Below, one piece after another: positions 1-8,855 of a DNA stretch of 55,386 bases. The notes beneath the pieces were generated by a model that saw nothing but the letters and a program-made list of their open reading frames with translations, searched no databases and had not been told where the DNA came from. How positions within the stretch are numbered: position 1 is the first letter of the stretch; each line of letters begins with the position of its first letter. The DNA is from Terriglobia bacterium (GTDB lineage Bacteria; Acidobacteriota; Terriglobia; Terriglobales; Acidobacteriaceae), in contig JAIQFA010000027.1 of NCBI GenBank assembly GCA_020073525.1, positions 1-55,386 of the forward strand, in the 5' to 3' direction. The position numbers and the translations under genes were made by a program.

Positions 1-244
1 CGACGAAGGGACAGACCACATCGACCTTCATGTGATGGTCGCGCGCCCAGTCGAGCGCGGTCTTGGCCAGCGTTGAGGCGATGCCGCTTCCGCGCAGAGG
101 CTGAGGAATTTCGCTGTGAAGAAGGGCGAGGACATGGCCGGCGATTGTGTACTCGAGGTAGGCTACTTGTCCATCGCGCTCCAGTTCGAAGCGGCCGTTG
201 GTAACGATCTCTGGAGCGCGTTTCTTCTTGCCGAATAGGTTCAT
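1..244 (-). CDS. GNAT-family N-acetyltransferase (C-terminus cut by window edge)
   Basis: Eighty-one codons are visible on the minus strand, beginning MNLFGKKKRAPEIV and running off the window. Residues 48-59 (QPLRGSGIASTL) match the acetyl-CoA pyrophosphate-binding loop (Q/R-x-x-G-x-G/A) of GNAT enzymes. The compact layout, with a short strand-rich start followed at once by the loop, resembles the small YidJ/Gcn5-like family of about 90-100 residues. The substrate cannot be told. The ATG overlaps the uvrC stop in an ATGA arrangement at 241-244, so translation is probably coupled to uvrC. The family call is supported by the motif; the role is unknown. Confidence 0.75.
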   Translation of the reverse strand, partial: MNLFGKKKRAPEIVTNGRFELERDGQVAYLEYTIAGHVLALLHSEIPQPLRGSGIASTLAKTALDWARDHHMKVDVVCPFV

Positions 245-2130
245 TGCACGCTCCGGAAGTGATCCAGAATCGCCTGCGCCTGCGACTTGGTGACGACTGC
301 CGACAGCGCCGCGACGTCCGCTTGCTTCACCGCTTGCAGGCTTCCGAAATGTTCGAGCAAACGCCGCGTGGTGGATTCTCCGACGCCGGGAATTTCCCGT
401 AACTCAGTGGCGCGATCGCGAATTTGGCGGCGTTTGCGGTGGAAGGTTACGGCAAAGCGATGGGCTTCGTCGCGGATCATCTGCACGAGATGCAGGACGG
501 GAGAATGATGGTCGAGAACTACAGGGTCATCTTCCTGTCCGTAAACATAGATGATCTCTTCTCGCTTGGCGATCGCGGCCAGCGGCTGGTTGATGATTTC
601 GAGAGCCTCGAGCGCCTGCGCGGCGGCGTGGAGCTGTCCGAGCCCGCCATCGATCAGCACCAGGCTGGGCATCGGCTTCTTCTCTTCGCACAAACGCTTG
701 TAGCGGCGAGTGACTACCTCGCGCATGGAGGCGAAATCGTCCACGCCTTCTACGGTCTTGATGATGAACTTGCGGTAGTCGGATTTCTTCATCGTGCCGT
801 CTTCCCAGACGACCATGGACGCGACCGTTTCCGCTCCCTGGATGTGCGAGATGTCGAAACACTCGATGCGCTTCGGGAGTTCGGGGAGGGCTAGCGCGTC
901 CTGAAATGCCTCTTGAATCGCCCGCGCGTTCGGCTTCAGGACCCGGAAACGCTGATCGTAGGATTGCTTGGCGTTGGTGCCGGCCAGATCAATGAGCTCG
1001 CGCTTGTCTCCGCGCTGCGGGACGGTGATGTAGACTCGCGTGGCTCGTCCGCCCTCGCCCGCGAGCTGTTCGCTGAGCGCGTCTTCCAGTTCGTCGCGGT
1101 CCTCGAAGTCGACGGGGACGTAGATGTTGCGCGGGACATAGGGCTGCGTTAGGTAGAGCTGCTTGAGGAGGGCGGAGAAGAATTCGGCGGGATGGAATTC
1201 CTGCGGCTGTGTGGGGGCGGGGCTTTGCCGCGCCATGACCGGGTCGGAGACCCGGTCCCACACATATTCGGGCAGGTCCTCCCAGAAGAATTCCCGTCGG
1301 TCCAGAACTTTTCCTCCGCGCATGTGGAACAGATTCACGGCCAGCATCTGGTTTTCGTAGTGATAGCCGAAGACGTCGGCGTCGTCGCCTTCGATGGTGG
1401 CAATGCGCTGCTTTTCCTGCAACTGCTCGACGGTGGAGATCAGGTCACGATAGCGGGCGGCGCGCTCGAACTCCTGCGAGTCGGCCGCCTCCGCCATGCG
1501 CTCGCGCAGGGACTTGACCAGGTCCGTCTGGCGGCCTTCGAGGAAGAGCTTCACGTCCCGCACGGCTTCGGCGTAGATCTCGGGCGTAGTCAACTCCTTC
1601 ACGCACGGACCAAGGCAGCGCTTGATGTAGTACTGCAAACACGGGCGCGGATGGAAGCGATTCAAGTCCACTTTGCACGATGGAACCAGGAAGTGGCGAT
1701 GAATCAGGTCGACAATGCGATAGGCGAGATTGGTAGGGAAGTACGGGCCGTAGTAGACGCTGCCGTCCTTGCGCAGGCGGCGCGTCACGTACACGCGGGG
1801 GAAACGCTCGGCCAGGCTTAGCTTTACGTAGGGGTACGTCTTGTCGTCGCGCAGCAGAATGTTGAAGCGCGGCTTCTTCTGCTTGATGAGGTGATTCTCG
1901 AGCGCGAGCGCCTCTTTATTATTGGCAACGACTATGTAGTCGACGTCGACCGCCTCGCGGACCAGGGTGCCGGTCTTCGCATCCTCCCAGCGGCCTTCGT
2001 GGAAGTAGGAGGAAACGCGCGAGCGCAGGTTCTTCGCCTTGCCTACGTAAATGACCTCGCCTTCGGCGTTCTTGTACAGGTAGACGCCGGGGGACGTGGG
2101 GATAGTGCGGATTTTCTGTGGAAGATCCAT
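241..2130 (-). CDS. uvrC: UvrABC excinuclease subunit C
   Basis: UvrC makes both incisions during nucleotide excision repair after UvrA/UvrB load on damaged DNA. The 629-residue protein has the family's normal length and order: a GIY-YIG nuclease domain (residues about 11-90, with GVYLYKN and VIYVGKAKNLRSR), a UVR motif that contacts UvrB (about 204-239), the RNase H-like endonuclease domain (around the CFDISHIQG motif) and a C-terminal helix-hairpin-helix (LREIPGVGESTTRRLLEHF). Residues about 290-308 (WDRVSDPVMARQSPAPTQPQ) replace the usual short linker after the FFWED motif and are encoded by a palindromic repeat described separately. The start is the first ATG before the GIY-YIG domain. 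The downstream GNAT gene overlaps by four bases. Confidence 0.97.
   Translation of the reverse strand: MDLPQKIRTIPTSPGVYLYKNAEGEVIYVGKAKNLRSRVSSYFHEGRWEDAKTGTLVREAVDVDYIVVANNKEALALENHLIKQKKPRFNILLRDDKTYPYVKLSLAERFPRVYVTRRLRKDGSVYYGPYFPTNLAYRIVDLIHRHFLVPSCKVDLNRFHPRPCLQYYIKRCLGPCVKELTTPEIYAEAVRDVKLFLEGRQTDLVKSLRERMAEAADSQEFERAARYRDLISTVEQLQEKQRIATIEGDDADVFGYHYENQMLAVNLFHMRGGKVLDRREFFWEDLPEYVWDRVSDPVMARQSPAPTQPQEFHPAEFFSALLKQLYLTQPYVPRNIYVPVDFEDRDELEDALSEQLAGEGGRATRVYITVPQRGDKRELIDLAGTNAKQSYDQRFRVLKPNARAIQEAFQDALALPELPKRIECFDISHIQGAETVASMVVWEDGTMKKSDYRKFIIKTVEGVDDFASMREVVTRRYKRLCEEKKPMPSLVLIDGGLGQLHAAAQALEALEIINQPLAAIAKREEIIYVYGQEDDPVVLDHHSPVLHLVQMIRDEAHRFAVTFHRKRRQIRDRATELREIPGVGESTTRRLLEHFGSLQAVKQADVAALSAVVTKSQAQAILDHFRSVQ
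1209..1263 (-). repeat. Family D palindromic element, copy D1, translated inside uvrC
   Basis: On the minus strand the segment opens with GTGTGGG, then an 8-bp hairpin ACCGGGTC-tcc-GACCCGGT, then a second imperfect GC-rich hairpin, and closes with CCCACAC, the complement of its own start. The same order (GTGTGGG, GC-rich hairpin, second hairpin) occurs intergenically at 14604-14650 and 38378-38423 and in weaker form at 29362-29405. Here it lies in the uvrC frame and encodes about residues 290-308, between conserved UvrC blocks. Confidence 0.6.
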
Positions 2131-2278
2131 TTCTTTCTTGGATTGAGTGTAATGTAAAACAACGTCGATGAAGACGAGTTCCGGGCTTATCGGAAGAACC
2201 GGAGAGACGTGATTCCGATCGTGTGCCCACCGCCAGGCTGACTCGATTCCGAAGAAATCCCACTTGCACTATGGACGG

Positions 2279-3550
2279 TCAAGGAATTGGGAAACTCTTT
2301 GCCACGCGCTCATCCCTCTCCGCACAACTATTCTCGCGCCAGAAGATCAGGATCGCGACGATCGCCAGTACAGCCCACGTTGCGTGCGGCCCCACGAACA
2401 GGTTAAACCACCAACTCTGGTTCCATACGGTCTCGCTGATGCGGTGTCGTTCGTAGAGTATTTGAAGAATGGCGGTCCCGGGAATTAAGAAGACGCTGCA
2501 AGCGGCCAGCAAGAGTTTGCCTCTGATCTCAGACCAGCGGGCGATCGCGTAGGGCAGCAATAAAACGATGACACCCGCGTTGTAAATCCGCTGATAGACA
2601 GGCAGCAACCCGATCAGAACGATGGTCGCGAGTTGCGCAGAGTCTGACTGATACTTGCGTCGCGACCAAAGGAAGACCAGTCCAGCGGCGCTCAACCACG
2701 AAAGGATATTGGCGATGCGATAGATTCGAGTCAGGTAATAGAAAATGACTTGAAGGTTCAACAACTCGAAGCGGTCCGGATTGTGAACGGTAAAGTCATT
2801 TACGTCGCCGATAGCAAAGAAGTAGCGCAAATTTTCCAGGTAGGAATGCAACCAACCTGATGGCATCCGGACGAGGGCCACGAGAGTCACAAGTGTGAAC
2901 AGAGCGAAGGCCCAAGTGATCCGATTCCAACGTTTTTTTGCCAAGTCAAACAGGAGAAACCATACAGCCAGCTGCGGCTTTAAGCAGAGCGATAGGCCGG
3001 TTACCAGACCTCCGGCAACTTCAGATTGCAGGGAAGTCCCAATCGCAGCGAGTTCGATGGCTGGGGCGCTCAGGCTTTGCCACGCGATGGCGGCATGCCA
3101 AGGGGCCAGTGCGAAGCCAAAAGCACACGAGAGGAGCGCCCGATGGTCGCTCCAATGGAGTCGTGCCAGCCGCAACGCCGACCACAACAAAAGCGGGAAC
3201 ATTGCCACGGTGGAGACAAGGAACAGGTTGCGCGCGGTGAGCCAGCGAAAGCAAGCGAAAGGGGCAAGAAGCGGGAGCGCGGAAGGGGGATAAGCCGGCC
3301 GCAGATTGGCCTCGCTGCCGCGGTTTCCCTGGAAGGGTTCGCCTCCGGCTGCGACCCACGTCTGCTTAAACTGGTTCGTTTCGTACGGATTCGCGCCGGA
3401 TATCCATTGCCGCGAGGCGACGTACGTGCCGGAGAAGTCAGTGAAACTGCCGAACTGCAATGTGCGCACCGGACCGCGCATCGAGAATTCCGCGGCTGCG
3501 AGAACCAAGCACACAAGGATCAGGTATCTGGCGATCGGCTGAGTGGACAT
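2279..3550 (-). CDS. GT87/DUF2029-type polytopic membrane glycosyltransferase
   Basis: A 423-residue protein made almost entirely of hydrophobic segments. It begins with a membrane anchor (RYLILVCLVLAAAEF). The following periplasmic-type loop contains DFSGTYVASRQWISG and GANPYET, a pattern I associate with the polyprenol-phosphate-sugar-dependent GT87 (DUF2029) family, in which an early acidic residue acts in catalysis. Such enzymes extend glycans at the outer face of the cytoplasmic membrane. The C-terminus is a charged tail after the last helix (ATWAVLAIVAILIFW). It lies between pepA and uvrC on the same strand but with gaps of 120 and 148 bases, so an operon is not assured. The acceptor is unknown. 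Confidence 0.7.
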   Translation of the reverse strand: MSTQPIARYLILVCLVLAAAEFSMRGPVRTLQFGSFTDFSGTYVASRQWISGANPYETNQFKQTWVAAGGEPFQGNRGSEANLRPAYPPSALPLLAPFACFRWLTARNLFLVSTVAMFPLLLWSALRLARLHWSDHRALLSCAFGFALAPWHAAIAWQSLSAPAIELAAIGTSLQSEVAGGLVTGLSLCLKPQLAVWFLLFDLAKKRWNRITWAFALFTLVTLVALVRMPSGWLHSYLENLRYFFAIGDVNDFTVHNPDRFELLNLQVIFYYLTRIYRIANILSWLSAAGLVFLWSRRKYQSDSAQLATIVLIGLLPVYQRIYNAGVIVLLLPYAIARWSEIRGKLLLAACSVFLIPGTAILQILYERHRISETVWNQSWWFNLFVGPHATWAVLAIVAILIFWRENSCAERDERVAKSFPIP

Positions 3551-3670
3551 TTGGGATAACTAAATCGCAAAGCGCCGACGATCTCTCCAGGTGCGACCGG
3601 CTGCGGTCGAACCGTCCGGCAACGCGGGCCGCAAGAAGACGCAGCGAGCCGTGTCGCTACAGTTGAGGTT

Positions 3671-5167
3671 CTAGGCGCTCCAGCCTTTCACGAATTCCAC
3701 CAGACTGCGCAGGGCGATTCCCGACGGGCCTTTGGCGATCCATGGTTTGCTGTCTTCCATCCAGGCGGTGCCGGCGATATCGAGGTGGATCCACGGAGTG
3801 TCTTCGGCAAATTCCTTGAGGAACATGGCGGCGAAGATGGCGCCGCCGAAGCGGCTACCGGCATTGACCATGTCGGCGATGTTCGATTTGAGGTTTTCTT
3901 TGTAATCGTCGTCGAGCGGCAGGCGCCACATTTTCTCGCCGGCTTGCTGGTTGGCTTTCGCGAAGCGCTCATACAGCTGGTCGTCGCTAGCGAAGATTCC
4001 GGCATTCACATAGCCGAGAGCTACTACTACGGCGCCGGTTAGTGTAGCGGCGTCCACTATATGGGTGCAGCCGATTTGGCGGGCATAGCTGAGGCCGTCG
4101 GCCAGGATCAGGCGTCCTTCAGCGTCGGTGTTTATGATTTCGATCGACTTACCGGACATCGCGATCTGCACGTCTCCGGGCTTTTGCGCTTTGCCAGAGG
4201 GCATGTTTTCGGTGGCGCAGATGATCGCGGTGACTTTCACTTTCGGCTTCAGCAAGGCGATCGCTCGCATCGCGGCGATCATGGTGGCGGCGCCCGCCAT
4301 GTCGTATTTCATTTTCTCCATGCCGTCAGCGGGCTTGATCGAGATGCCGCCGGTGTCGAATGTGACTCCTTTGCCGACCAAGCCGAGGTGCACATCTTTT
4401 GCCGGGTCCTTGGGTTCGTACCGCAGGACGATGAGTGCGGGAGGTTCGTCGGATCCCTGGGCGACCCCCCAGAACGCTCCCATCTTGAGTTGTCTGATTT
4501 TGTCGCCGTCGTGGACCTCGCATTTCAAGCCGACATCAGCGGCCATCTTCTTGGCACGCTCAGCCAGAATGGTTGGCGTCATGCGATTGGAAGGTTCGTT
4601 GATCAGGTCGCGTGCGAAATTCTGCGACTCGGCGACGATGCGTCCGGCTTGCATGGCATTTTCCAAGGGTTTGGGATCGCCGGGCACGACGATAGTGACA
4701 TCGTCGATCTTTTGGTCCTTTTCCTTGCGATCGCTCTTGTAGTAGCCAGGTTCGAAGTTGCCGACGAAAGCGCCTTCGACAATCGCGCGCACGCCTTCCG
4801 CCGCTGCGATGCCGTTTTCCGGCAGAGCGAAGGCGAAGGTGCGGAGATTTTTCCCCTTCAGAGTCCGCACGGCGGCGCCGGCGAGCTTGCGCAATTCCGC
4901 GGTCGAGAAATTCTTGGCCTTGCCGCCTCCTAGCAAGAGCAGGCGCTTTGCTTTCAGCCCGGCGGGACGGTGCAGGAGAGTGGTTTCAAACGATTTACCG
5001 ATGACTTCGCCGCTGGCAATCACATCTCTGGCGGCTTCGCGTACCGCAGCGTCGGCGCACTCGATGGACGGTGAAGGCTTGTCCTTTTCGCCGCGGTCGA
5101 GCACCACCGCGACCAGGCAATCGGTTTCCAGTTGAGACGGAGCGGAGGAAGAGAGATTCGTGTTCAT
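3671..5167 (-). CDS. pepA: Leucyl aminopeptidase (M17, cytosol aminopeptidase)
   Basis: A dinuclear-metal aminopeptidase that removes N-terminal residues from peptides in the cytoplasm; homologues form hexamers. At 498 residues it matches the family. The C-terminal catalytic domain has the metal and active-site block VGKGVTFDTGG (264-274, with the catalytic lysine), the MKYDMAGAA metal segment (about 287-295) and the hallmark NTDAEGRL (346-353), which carries metal-binding Asp and Glu and the catalytic Arg. Residues 1-160 form the variable N-terminal macro-like domain. In some bacteria PepA also binds DNA at recombination sites; nothing here shows that function. Confidence 0.96.
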   Translation of the reverse strand: MNTNLSSSAPSQLETDCLVAVVLDRGEKDKPSPSIECADAAVREAARDVIASGEVIGKSFETTLLHRPAGLKAKRLLLLGGGKAKNFSTAELRKLAGAAVRTLKGKNLRTFAFALPENGIAAAEGVRAIVEGAFVGNFEPGYYKSDRKEKDQKIDDVTIVVPGDPKPLENAMQAGRIVAESQNFARDLINEPSNRMTPTILAERAKKMAADVGLKCEVHDGDKIRQLKMGAFWGVAQGSDEPPALIVLRYEPKDPAKDVHLGLVGKGVTFDTGGISIKPADGMEKMKYDMAGAATMIAAMRAIALLKPKVKVTAIICATENMPSGKAQKPGDVQIAMSGKSIEIINTDAEGRLILADGLSYARQIGCTHIVDAATLTGAVVVALGYVNAGIFASDDQLYERFAKANQQAGEKMWRLPLDDDYKENLKSNIADMVNAGSRFGGAIFAAMFLKEFAEDTPWIHLDIAGTAWMEDSKPWIAKGPSGIALRSLVEFVKGWSA

Positions 5168-5307
5168 GATGGAGTATGTTCAGTATCCACGGTGTGGGGG
5201 GAAATGCGCAACTCATTGAGGCGAGGGAAAAACCTAAGCTGGAGGCGGCCGTGGAATCCCACTCTCGCGCAAAGAACCCCTAGGCTACGGATTGCCGGGA
5301 GATGACA

Positions 5308-6039
5308 CTACGGCTTCTGCGTTGGCCGCAGCAATATTTCGCTGGCGAAGGATTGCGGAGCCTGGGTCACGAGCATGGCTACGGCGTGCGCCACGTCCGA
5401 GGCTTGCAGCATCTTTTCGGCATTTTTGCCCGGATGCGCACTGAACTCCGTGTGAACCGATCCCGGGCAAATGACCGAAACGCGAATGTTGTGGGCGCGC
5501 AATTCCTCCGCTACGGAATAGCTCAATCCATTCAAGCCCCACTTCGACGCGGCGTAGGCGGCTCCATTGGGCAGAGGGTTCTTGCCGGCGAGAGACGAGA
5601 TGTTGATGATGTGCCCGCTGCGGGCCTTGATCATGAGCGGCGCCAGGCCGCGGATGCAGTAGTACACGCCGCGCAGGTTCGTGTTCATCACTTGGTCCCA
5701 ATGGTCGGGCGAAAGCTGATGGAGAGGGCCAACTGCGCCGCCGATGCCCGCATTGTTGACGAGGATGTCGAGGCGGTGAAAAGTTTGCTCGACTTGCTCG
5801 GCGAGCGATTCGACGGAACGCACGTCGGTGACATCGCACTGGATCGCGGAAGTTTTCCCGCCCGCGTCTTTGATGGCCACGGCGGTTTCTTCGAGTGCCT
5901 CTCGCGAGCGTCCGCACAGGACGGTGCGCGCGCCCAGTTCGGCGAGCTTCAGGGCGATGGCGCGCCCGATGCCGCGTCCAGCGCCGGTTATGACAGCGAC
6001 TTGCCCGTCCAGCGGCGGATTTGATGCAGTTTTCGTCAA
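5308..6039 (-). CDS. Short-chain dehydrogenase/reductase (SDR)
   Basis: A 243-residue classical SDR. The N-terminal Rossmann motif TGAGRGIG binds NAD(P), NNAG is present in strand 4 (ILVNNAGIGG), and the catalytic Ser-Tyr-Lys set is visible as INISSLAG followed by YAASK. An upstream in-frame TTG at 6057 gives 249 residues, but the TTG at 6039 is preceded by GGAGGA at good spacing, so I take 6039. The alcohol/ketone substrate cannot be assigned; the arginine in GAGRGIG and CGRSR after strand 2 suggest NADPH preference. Divergent from the TPR gene at 6401. Confidence 0.88.
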   Translation of the reverse strand: MTKTASNPPLDGQVAVITGAGRGIGRAIALKLAELGARTVLCGRSREALEETAVAIKDAGGKTSAIQCDVTDVRSVESLAEQVEQTFHRLDILVNNAGIGGAVGPLHQLSPDHWDQVMNTNLRGVYYCIRGLAPLMIKARSGHIINISSLAGKNPLPNGAAYAASKWGLNGLSYSVAEELRAHNIRVSVICPGSVHTEFSAHPGKNAEKMLQASDVAHAVAMLVTQAPQSFASEILLRPTQKP

Positions 6040-6180
6040 AGCAGCTTCCTCCGGCAAAACATTATTCTATTTTGTGCCGGTTGTTTTGTGCAGGAAAGGG
6101 ATCGGTTCCAGAGTGCGCTTTTTACAGGGCAGCCTTTTCCCGCATCTAAACGGTCAGGAGGGGTAAAGCGAGCAAGGTGC

Positions 6181-6209
6181 TTGCCTTGGCGCGACTACAT
6201 CCTTATAAT
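6181..6209 (+). promoter_or_regulatory. Sigma-70-type promoter for the exported TPR gene
   Basis: TTGCCT (6181-6186) and a perfect TATAAT (6204-6209) are separated by 17 bases. Transcription would start near 6216, leaving a leader of about 185 bases before the ATG at 6401. Confidence 0.65.
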
Positions 6210-6215
6210 CCGCTC

Positions 6216-6400
6216 ACCGGAATAATGTTAAGCCGTTGCCTGTTCAACCGGCGGCCCATGATTTTCGGGACCGGTCATCGCTTGTGTACGTGAGTTTCAG
6301 CGAAGGATTGGTTCATGGTGCAAGCCCGACACCAAGCTTGGGTGGACTCGGGCACGATACCAAACTCCAGCTTCCCCGAAGAGTTTAAGGAGCCACATTA
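6216..6400 (+). promoter_or_regulatory. Long structured 5' leader of the TPR gene
   Basis: Between the predicted start site and the ATG lie about 185 bases with no good ORF. The segment around 6325-6355 can pair as GCCCGA...TCGGGC enclosing an inner CCAAGCTTGG palindrome. A purine-rich AAGGAG lies at 6390-6395, just before the ATG. I do not recognise a known riboswitch. Confidence 0.35.
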
Positions 6401-7714
6401 ATGAAGAAGATTTTTCTCGCGATGTTGCTGGTAACCGCGGTTACCGCCATCGCCCAAACCACTGCCGCGCCAGCCCAACCGGCACCGCAGCAAACACCCG
6501 CCGCTTCTGCCCCCCCCCAGAAGAAAGAAATCAAAGATCCCGCCGAATACAACGCGTACGTCGGCGCGGTGCAGCAAACGGACGCCGCGGCCAAAGTGAG
6601 CGGCCTGGAAGCATTTCTGACCCAGTATCCCAACAGCGTGATGAAAGAAGACGCGCTCGAACTTTTGATGGGCGCCTACCAGCAGACGGGCAATGCGCCC
6701 AAGACGCTGGACACGGCGCAGAAGGTCCTGGCGACGAACCCGTGCAACATCCGGGCTTTAGCGCTGCTGGCCTACACGAAGCAGGCAATGGCGGTTGCCG
6801 GCCAGAACGCGCAGCAGAATTTTGCCGAGGCCGGCCAGAATGGTGAAAAAGGCTTGCAGTGTCTGCAGACGGCGACCAAGCCGACGGGCACTCCAGACGC
6901 CGACTGGACGAAGCTGAAGACGCAGACGGCGGCGATTTTTAACGGCGCAGCTGGGCTCGCTGGGTTTCAGGCCAAGGACTACGCCAAGGCCGAGAAGTAT
7001 CTCCGGGCCGCGGTGGAGACCGATCCCACCAACCTGCTCAACGTCTATGATCTGGCGCTCGCGTACTTGGCGCCGGGACCGGCCGAAGACGACTTGAACG
7101 GACTTTTCTTTATCGCGCGCGCTTCCAACTTGGCGCAGGGCGCCGGCAAAGACCAGATCGCCAAGTTCGGCAAGAGCAGATACAACAAGTACCACGGCAG
7201 CGAAGAGGGATGGAGCGAGTTGCTGGCGCAGACCGCCACTACGCCACTGCCGCCGGCTGGTTTCACGATCACGAAGTACGTGCCGCCTACTCCCGCCGAG
7301 CAGGCCGCGACGCTCGTCAAGACCAAGAAAGTTGAGGAGATGAGCTTCGCGGAGTGGCAAATGGTTCTTTCCGAAGGCACCCCCGAAGACGCCGACAAGG
7401 TGTGGAGTGCCCTCAAAGGAAAGCCGTTGCAGATGCAGGCGCACATCATCAGCATTGATTCTTCCAGCAAACTGCATCTGGCTGGCAGTCAGGATGATAT
7501 CGATGCCAAGCGTGCCGATATCGACCTGACCATGACAGCGGCGATTCCGGCGAAGCAGATGCCGAAGGACGATACCGACTTCCAGTTCGAAGGAACGCCG
7601 GTCTCTTACGTGGCGAAGCCGTTTGTGATGACGATGAACGAGGGAGCTTTGCTGGTCAAAGCGGCGCCGAAGACGACAAAGCCGCCCGTCCGCAAGAAGC
7701 CCGCGGCACACTGA
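6401..7714 (+). CDS. Exported TPR-repeat protein
   Basis: 437 residues. A Sec signal peptide (MKKIFLAMLLVTAVTAIAQ) is followed by an Ala/Pro/Gln-rich linker (to about residue 46) and a helical region with tetratricopeptide-like pairs, such as KDPAEYNAYVGAVQQ, SVMKEDALELLMGAYQQ and DYAKAEKYLRAAVETDP. The C-terminal third after about residue 290 is not TPR-like and ends in a basic tail (KPPVRKKPAAH). It is probably periplasmic and acts as a scaffold or in envelope biogenesis; no enzymatic motif is visible. It is a single transcription unit with its own promoter, leader and intrinsic terminator (7768-7799). Confidence 0.8.
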   Translation: MKKIFLAMLLVTAVTAIAQTTAAPAQPAPQQTPAASAPPQKKEIKDPAEYNAYVGAVQQTDAAAKVSGLEAFLTQYPNSVMKEDALELLMGAYQQTGNAPKTLDTAQKVLATNPCNIRALALLAYTKQAMAVAGQNAQQNFAEAGQNGEKGLQCLQTATKPTGTPDADWTKLKTQTAAIFNGAAGLAGFQAKDYAKAEKYLRAAVETDPTNLLNVYDLALAYLAPGPAEDDLNGLFFIARASNLAQGAGKDQIAKFGKSRYNKYHGSEEGWSELLAQTATTPLPPAGFTITKYVPPTPAEQAATLVKTKKVEEMSFAEWQMVLSEGTPEDADKVWSALKGKPLQMQAHIISIDSSSKLHLAGSQDDIDAKRADIDLTMTAAIPAKQMPKDDTDFQFEGTPVSYVAKPFVMTMNEGALLVKAAPKTTKPPVRKKPAAH

Positions 7715-7719
7715 CGTTC

Positions 7720-7743
7720 AGGTGTTAGGTCTCAGGTCTTAGG
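7720..7743 (+). repeat. Heptamer array H1 (AGGTNTY units)
   Basis: Three perfect-phase 7-base units (AGGTGTT, AGGTCTC, AGGTCTT) plus AGG follow the TPR stop codon. Similar arrays occur at 26002, 27171, 27676 and, with AGTTCTC units, at 50104. Confidence 0.75.
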
Positions 7744-7767
7744 AAAGACCATGGGGCGAAAAAATTT

Positions 7768-7799
7768 GGGCGGTCCCGATCGGGACTGCCCTTTTTCTT
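7768..7799 (+). terminator. Intrinsic terminator of the TPR gene
   Basis: A 10-base stem GGGCGGTCCC / GGGACTGCCC (one G-U pair) with loop gatc is followed by TTTTTCTT. Confidence 0.85.
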
Positions 7800-7826
7800 G
7801 TTGCCGAGAGATTCGCCAGCGGCGAT

Positions 7827-8105
7827 TTAGCGAGCCTGTTTTCTCTCGAGGGTGACGGGACGGGCGCTGCGCGGTGGCCGCTTGGCGCCGGCGCGCAACG
7901 GACGAACATCAATCTTGAGTTCCTGCATGGTGCGGCTGAGCGTGTTGCGATGCATGCCCAACTGCCGCGCGGCCTTGCACTGATTGCCTCGGTTTTCCTC
8001 GAGGACGGTCATGATGAAACGCTTCTTGAACTCGCGAACCGCTTCCGAATAGAGGATGTTGCTTTTGTACATCTGAAGGATGAGTGCTTCCAATTGATCT
8101 TTCAC
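7827..8105 (-). CDS. Fis-type helix-turn-helix DNA-binding protein
   Basis: A 92-residue protein beginning at a GTG (8105) preceded by AAGAGG at six bases. A longer in-frame opening back to 8234 lacks conserved character. Residues about 25-65 contain the Fis/NtrC C-terminal fold: AVREFKKRFIMTVLEEN, then GNQCKAARQLGMHRNTLSR as the HTH. A basic tail (RAGAKRPPRSARP) probably adds DNA contacts. It has no sigma-54 interaction or receiver domain, so it may act as a nucleoid-type or stand-alone regulator. It lies downstream of cvpA and purC on the same strand. Confidence 0.85.
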   Translation of the reverse strand: MKDQLEALILQMYKSNILYSEAVREFKKRFIMTVLEENRGNQCKAARQLGMHRNTLSRTMQELKIDVRPLRAGAKRPPRSARPVTLERKQAR

Positions 8106-8258
8106 TTGCTGCCTCTTTTCCGCACCTTTACAACGTAAAACTTCTTCGCCAAGGCCTTTCATTCTGAGCGGGCAGAGCTGAAGCCGTGCTCTTTCCCAAA
8201 ACCTTACCCAGAAACGATTGACGACCTCCAACAAAAATTACTTCGTTGGCCCGGATGA

Positions 8259-8795
8259 TTACGGCTGCGTTGCACTCCCTGCGGAATGCACTTGCCGCAT
8301 GTAATCCAAGCCCTGGTAAAAGCGGTGACGCAATTCCGACGGTGCGAGCCAGATCACTGCCCTTCCGCCTACCAGGAAGTACGGAGCCAACTGCGATCCC
8401 ACGAGCCACTTGGCCGCGGGCGCAAAAGCGGTCATGGCAGTGAGTACAACCGCCACGACCAATACGCCCCGCAACAAGCCCAAGACTGCTCCCAAAATCC
8501 GGTCAATCGTGCTGAGACCGGCTTTCTGCATTGCCCAGCGCGCGATCCGTCCGGCGAAGCCGGCGATGATCAGGACCGCAAAAAAAATGATAAGAAAACC
8601 AGCAATCTCGCCCAACCACGGCGATTTCAAATGAGGCGCGAACCAGTCCGCCAGGCGATGATATTGCCAAGCGGCCAGCAGGTATCCTACGACCAAGCCA
8701 GCCAGATGGAAAGCTTCATGGAAGAAGCCTTCGATGGCTGCCCCGGTCACGGACAACACCAGAAATGCGAGGATGATCCAATCCGCAATGCTCAT
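8259..8795 (-). CDS. cvpA: CvpA-family membrane protein
   Basis: A 178-residue inner-membrane protein with four hydrophobic segments: DWIILAFLVLSVTGAAIEG, HLAGLVVGYLLAAW, GFLIIFFAVLIIAGFAGRI and GAVLGLLRGVLVVAVVLTAM. The IDRILGAVLGLLRG signature is typical of the colicin V production (CvpA) family, whose exact activity is uncertain. CvpA is linked to purine biosynthesis genes in E. coli (cvpA-purF); here it sits directly after purC on the same strand, which fits that association. Confidence 0.9.
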   Translation of the reverse strand: MSIADWIILAFLVLSVTGAAIEGFFHEAFHLAGLVVGYLLAAWQYHRLADWFAPHLKSPWLGEIAGFLIIFFAVLIIAGFAGRIARWAMQKAGLSTIDRILGAVLGLLRGVLVVAVVLTAMTAFAPAAKWLVGSQLAPYFLVGGRAVIWLAPSELRHRFYQGLDYMRQVHSAGSATQP

Positions 8796-8799
8796 GGTT

Positions 8800-8826
8800 T
8801 AAGGATCCGAAGTTCAAGGATCCGAA
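8800..8826. repeat. Short direct repeat between cvpA and purC
   Basis: AAGGATCCGAA occurs at 8800-8810 and 8816-8826. The stretch separates the purC stop (8856) from the cvpA start (8795) and has no ORF. Confidence 0.6.
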
Positions 8827-8855
8827 ACTAGTGCAATGATCCCAGTGCTCGCGGG

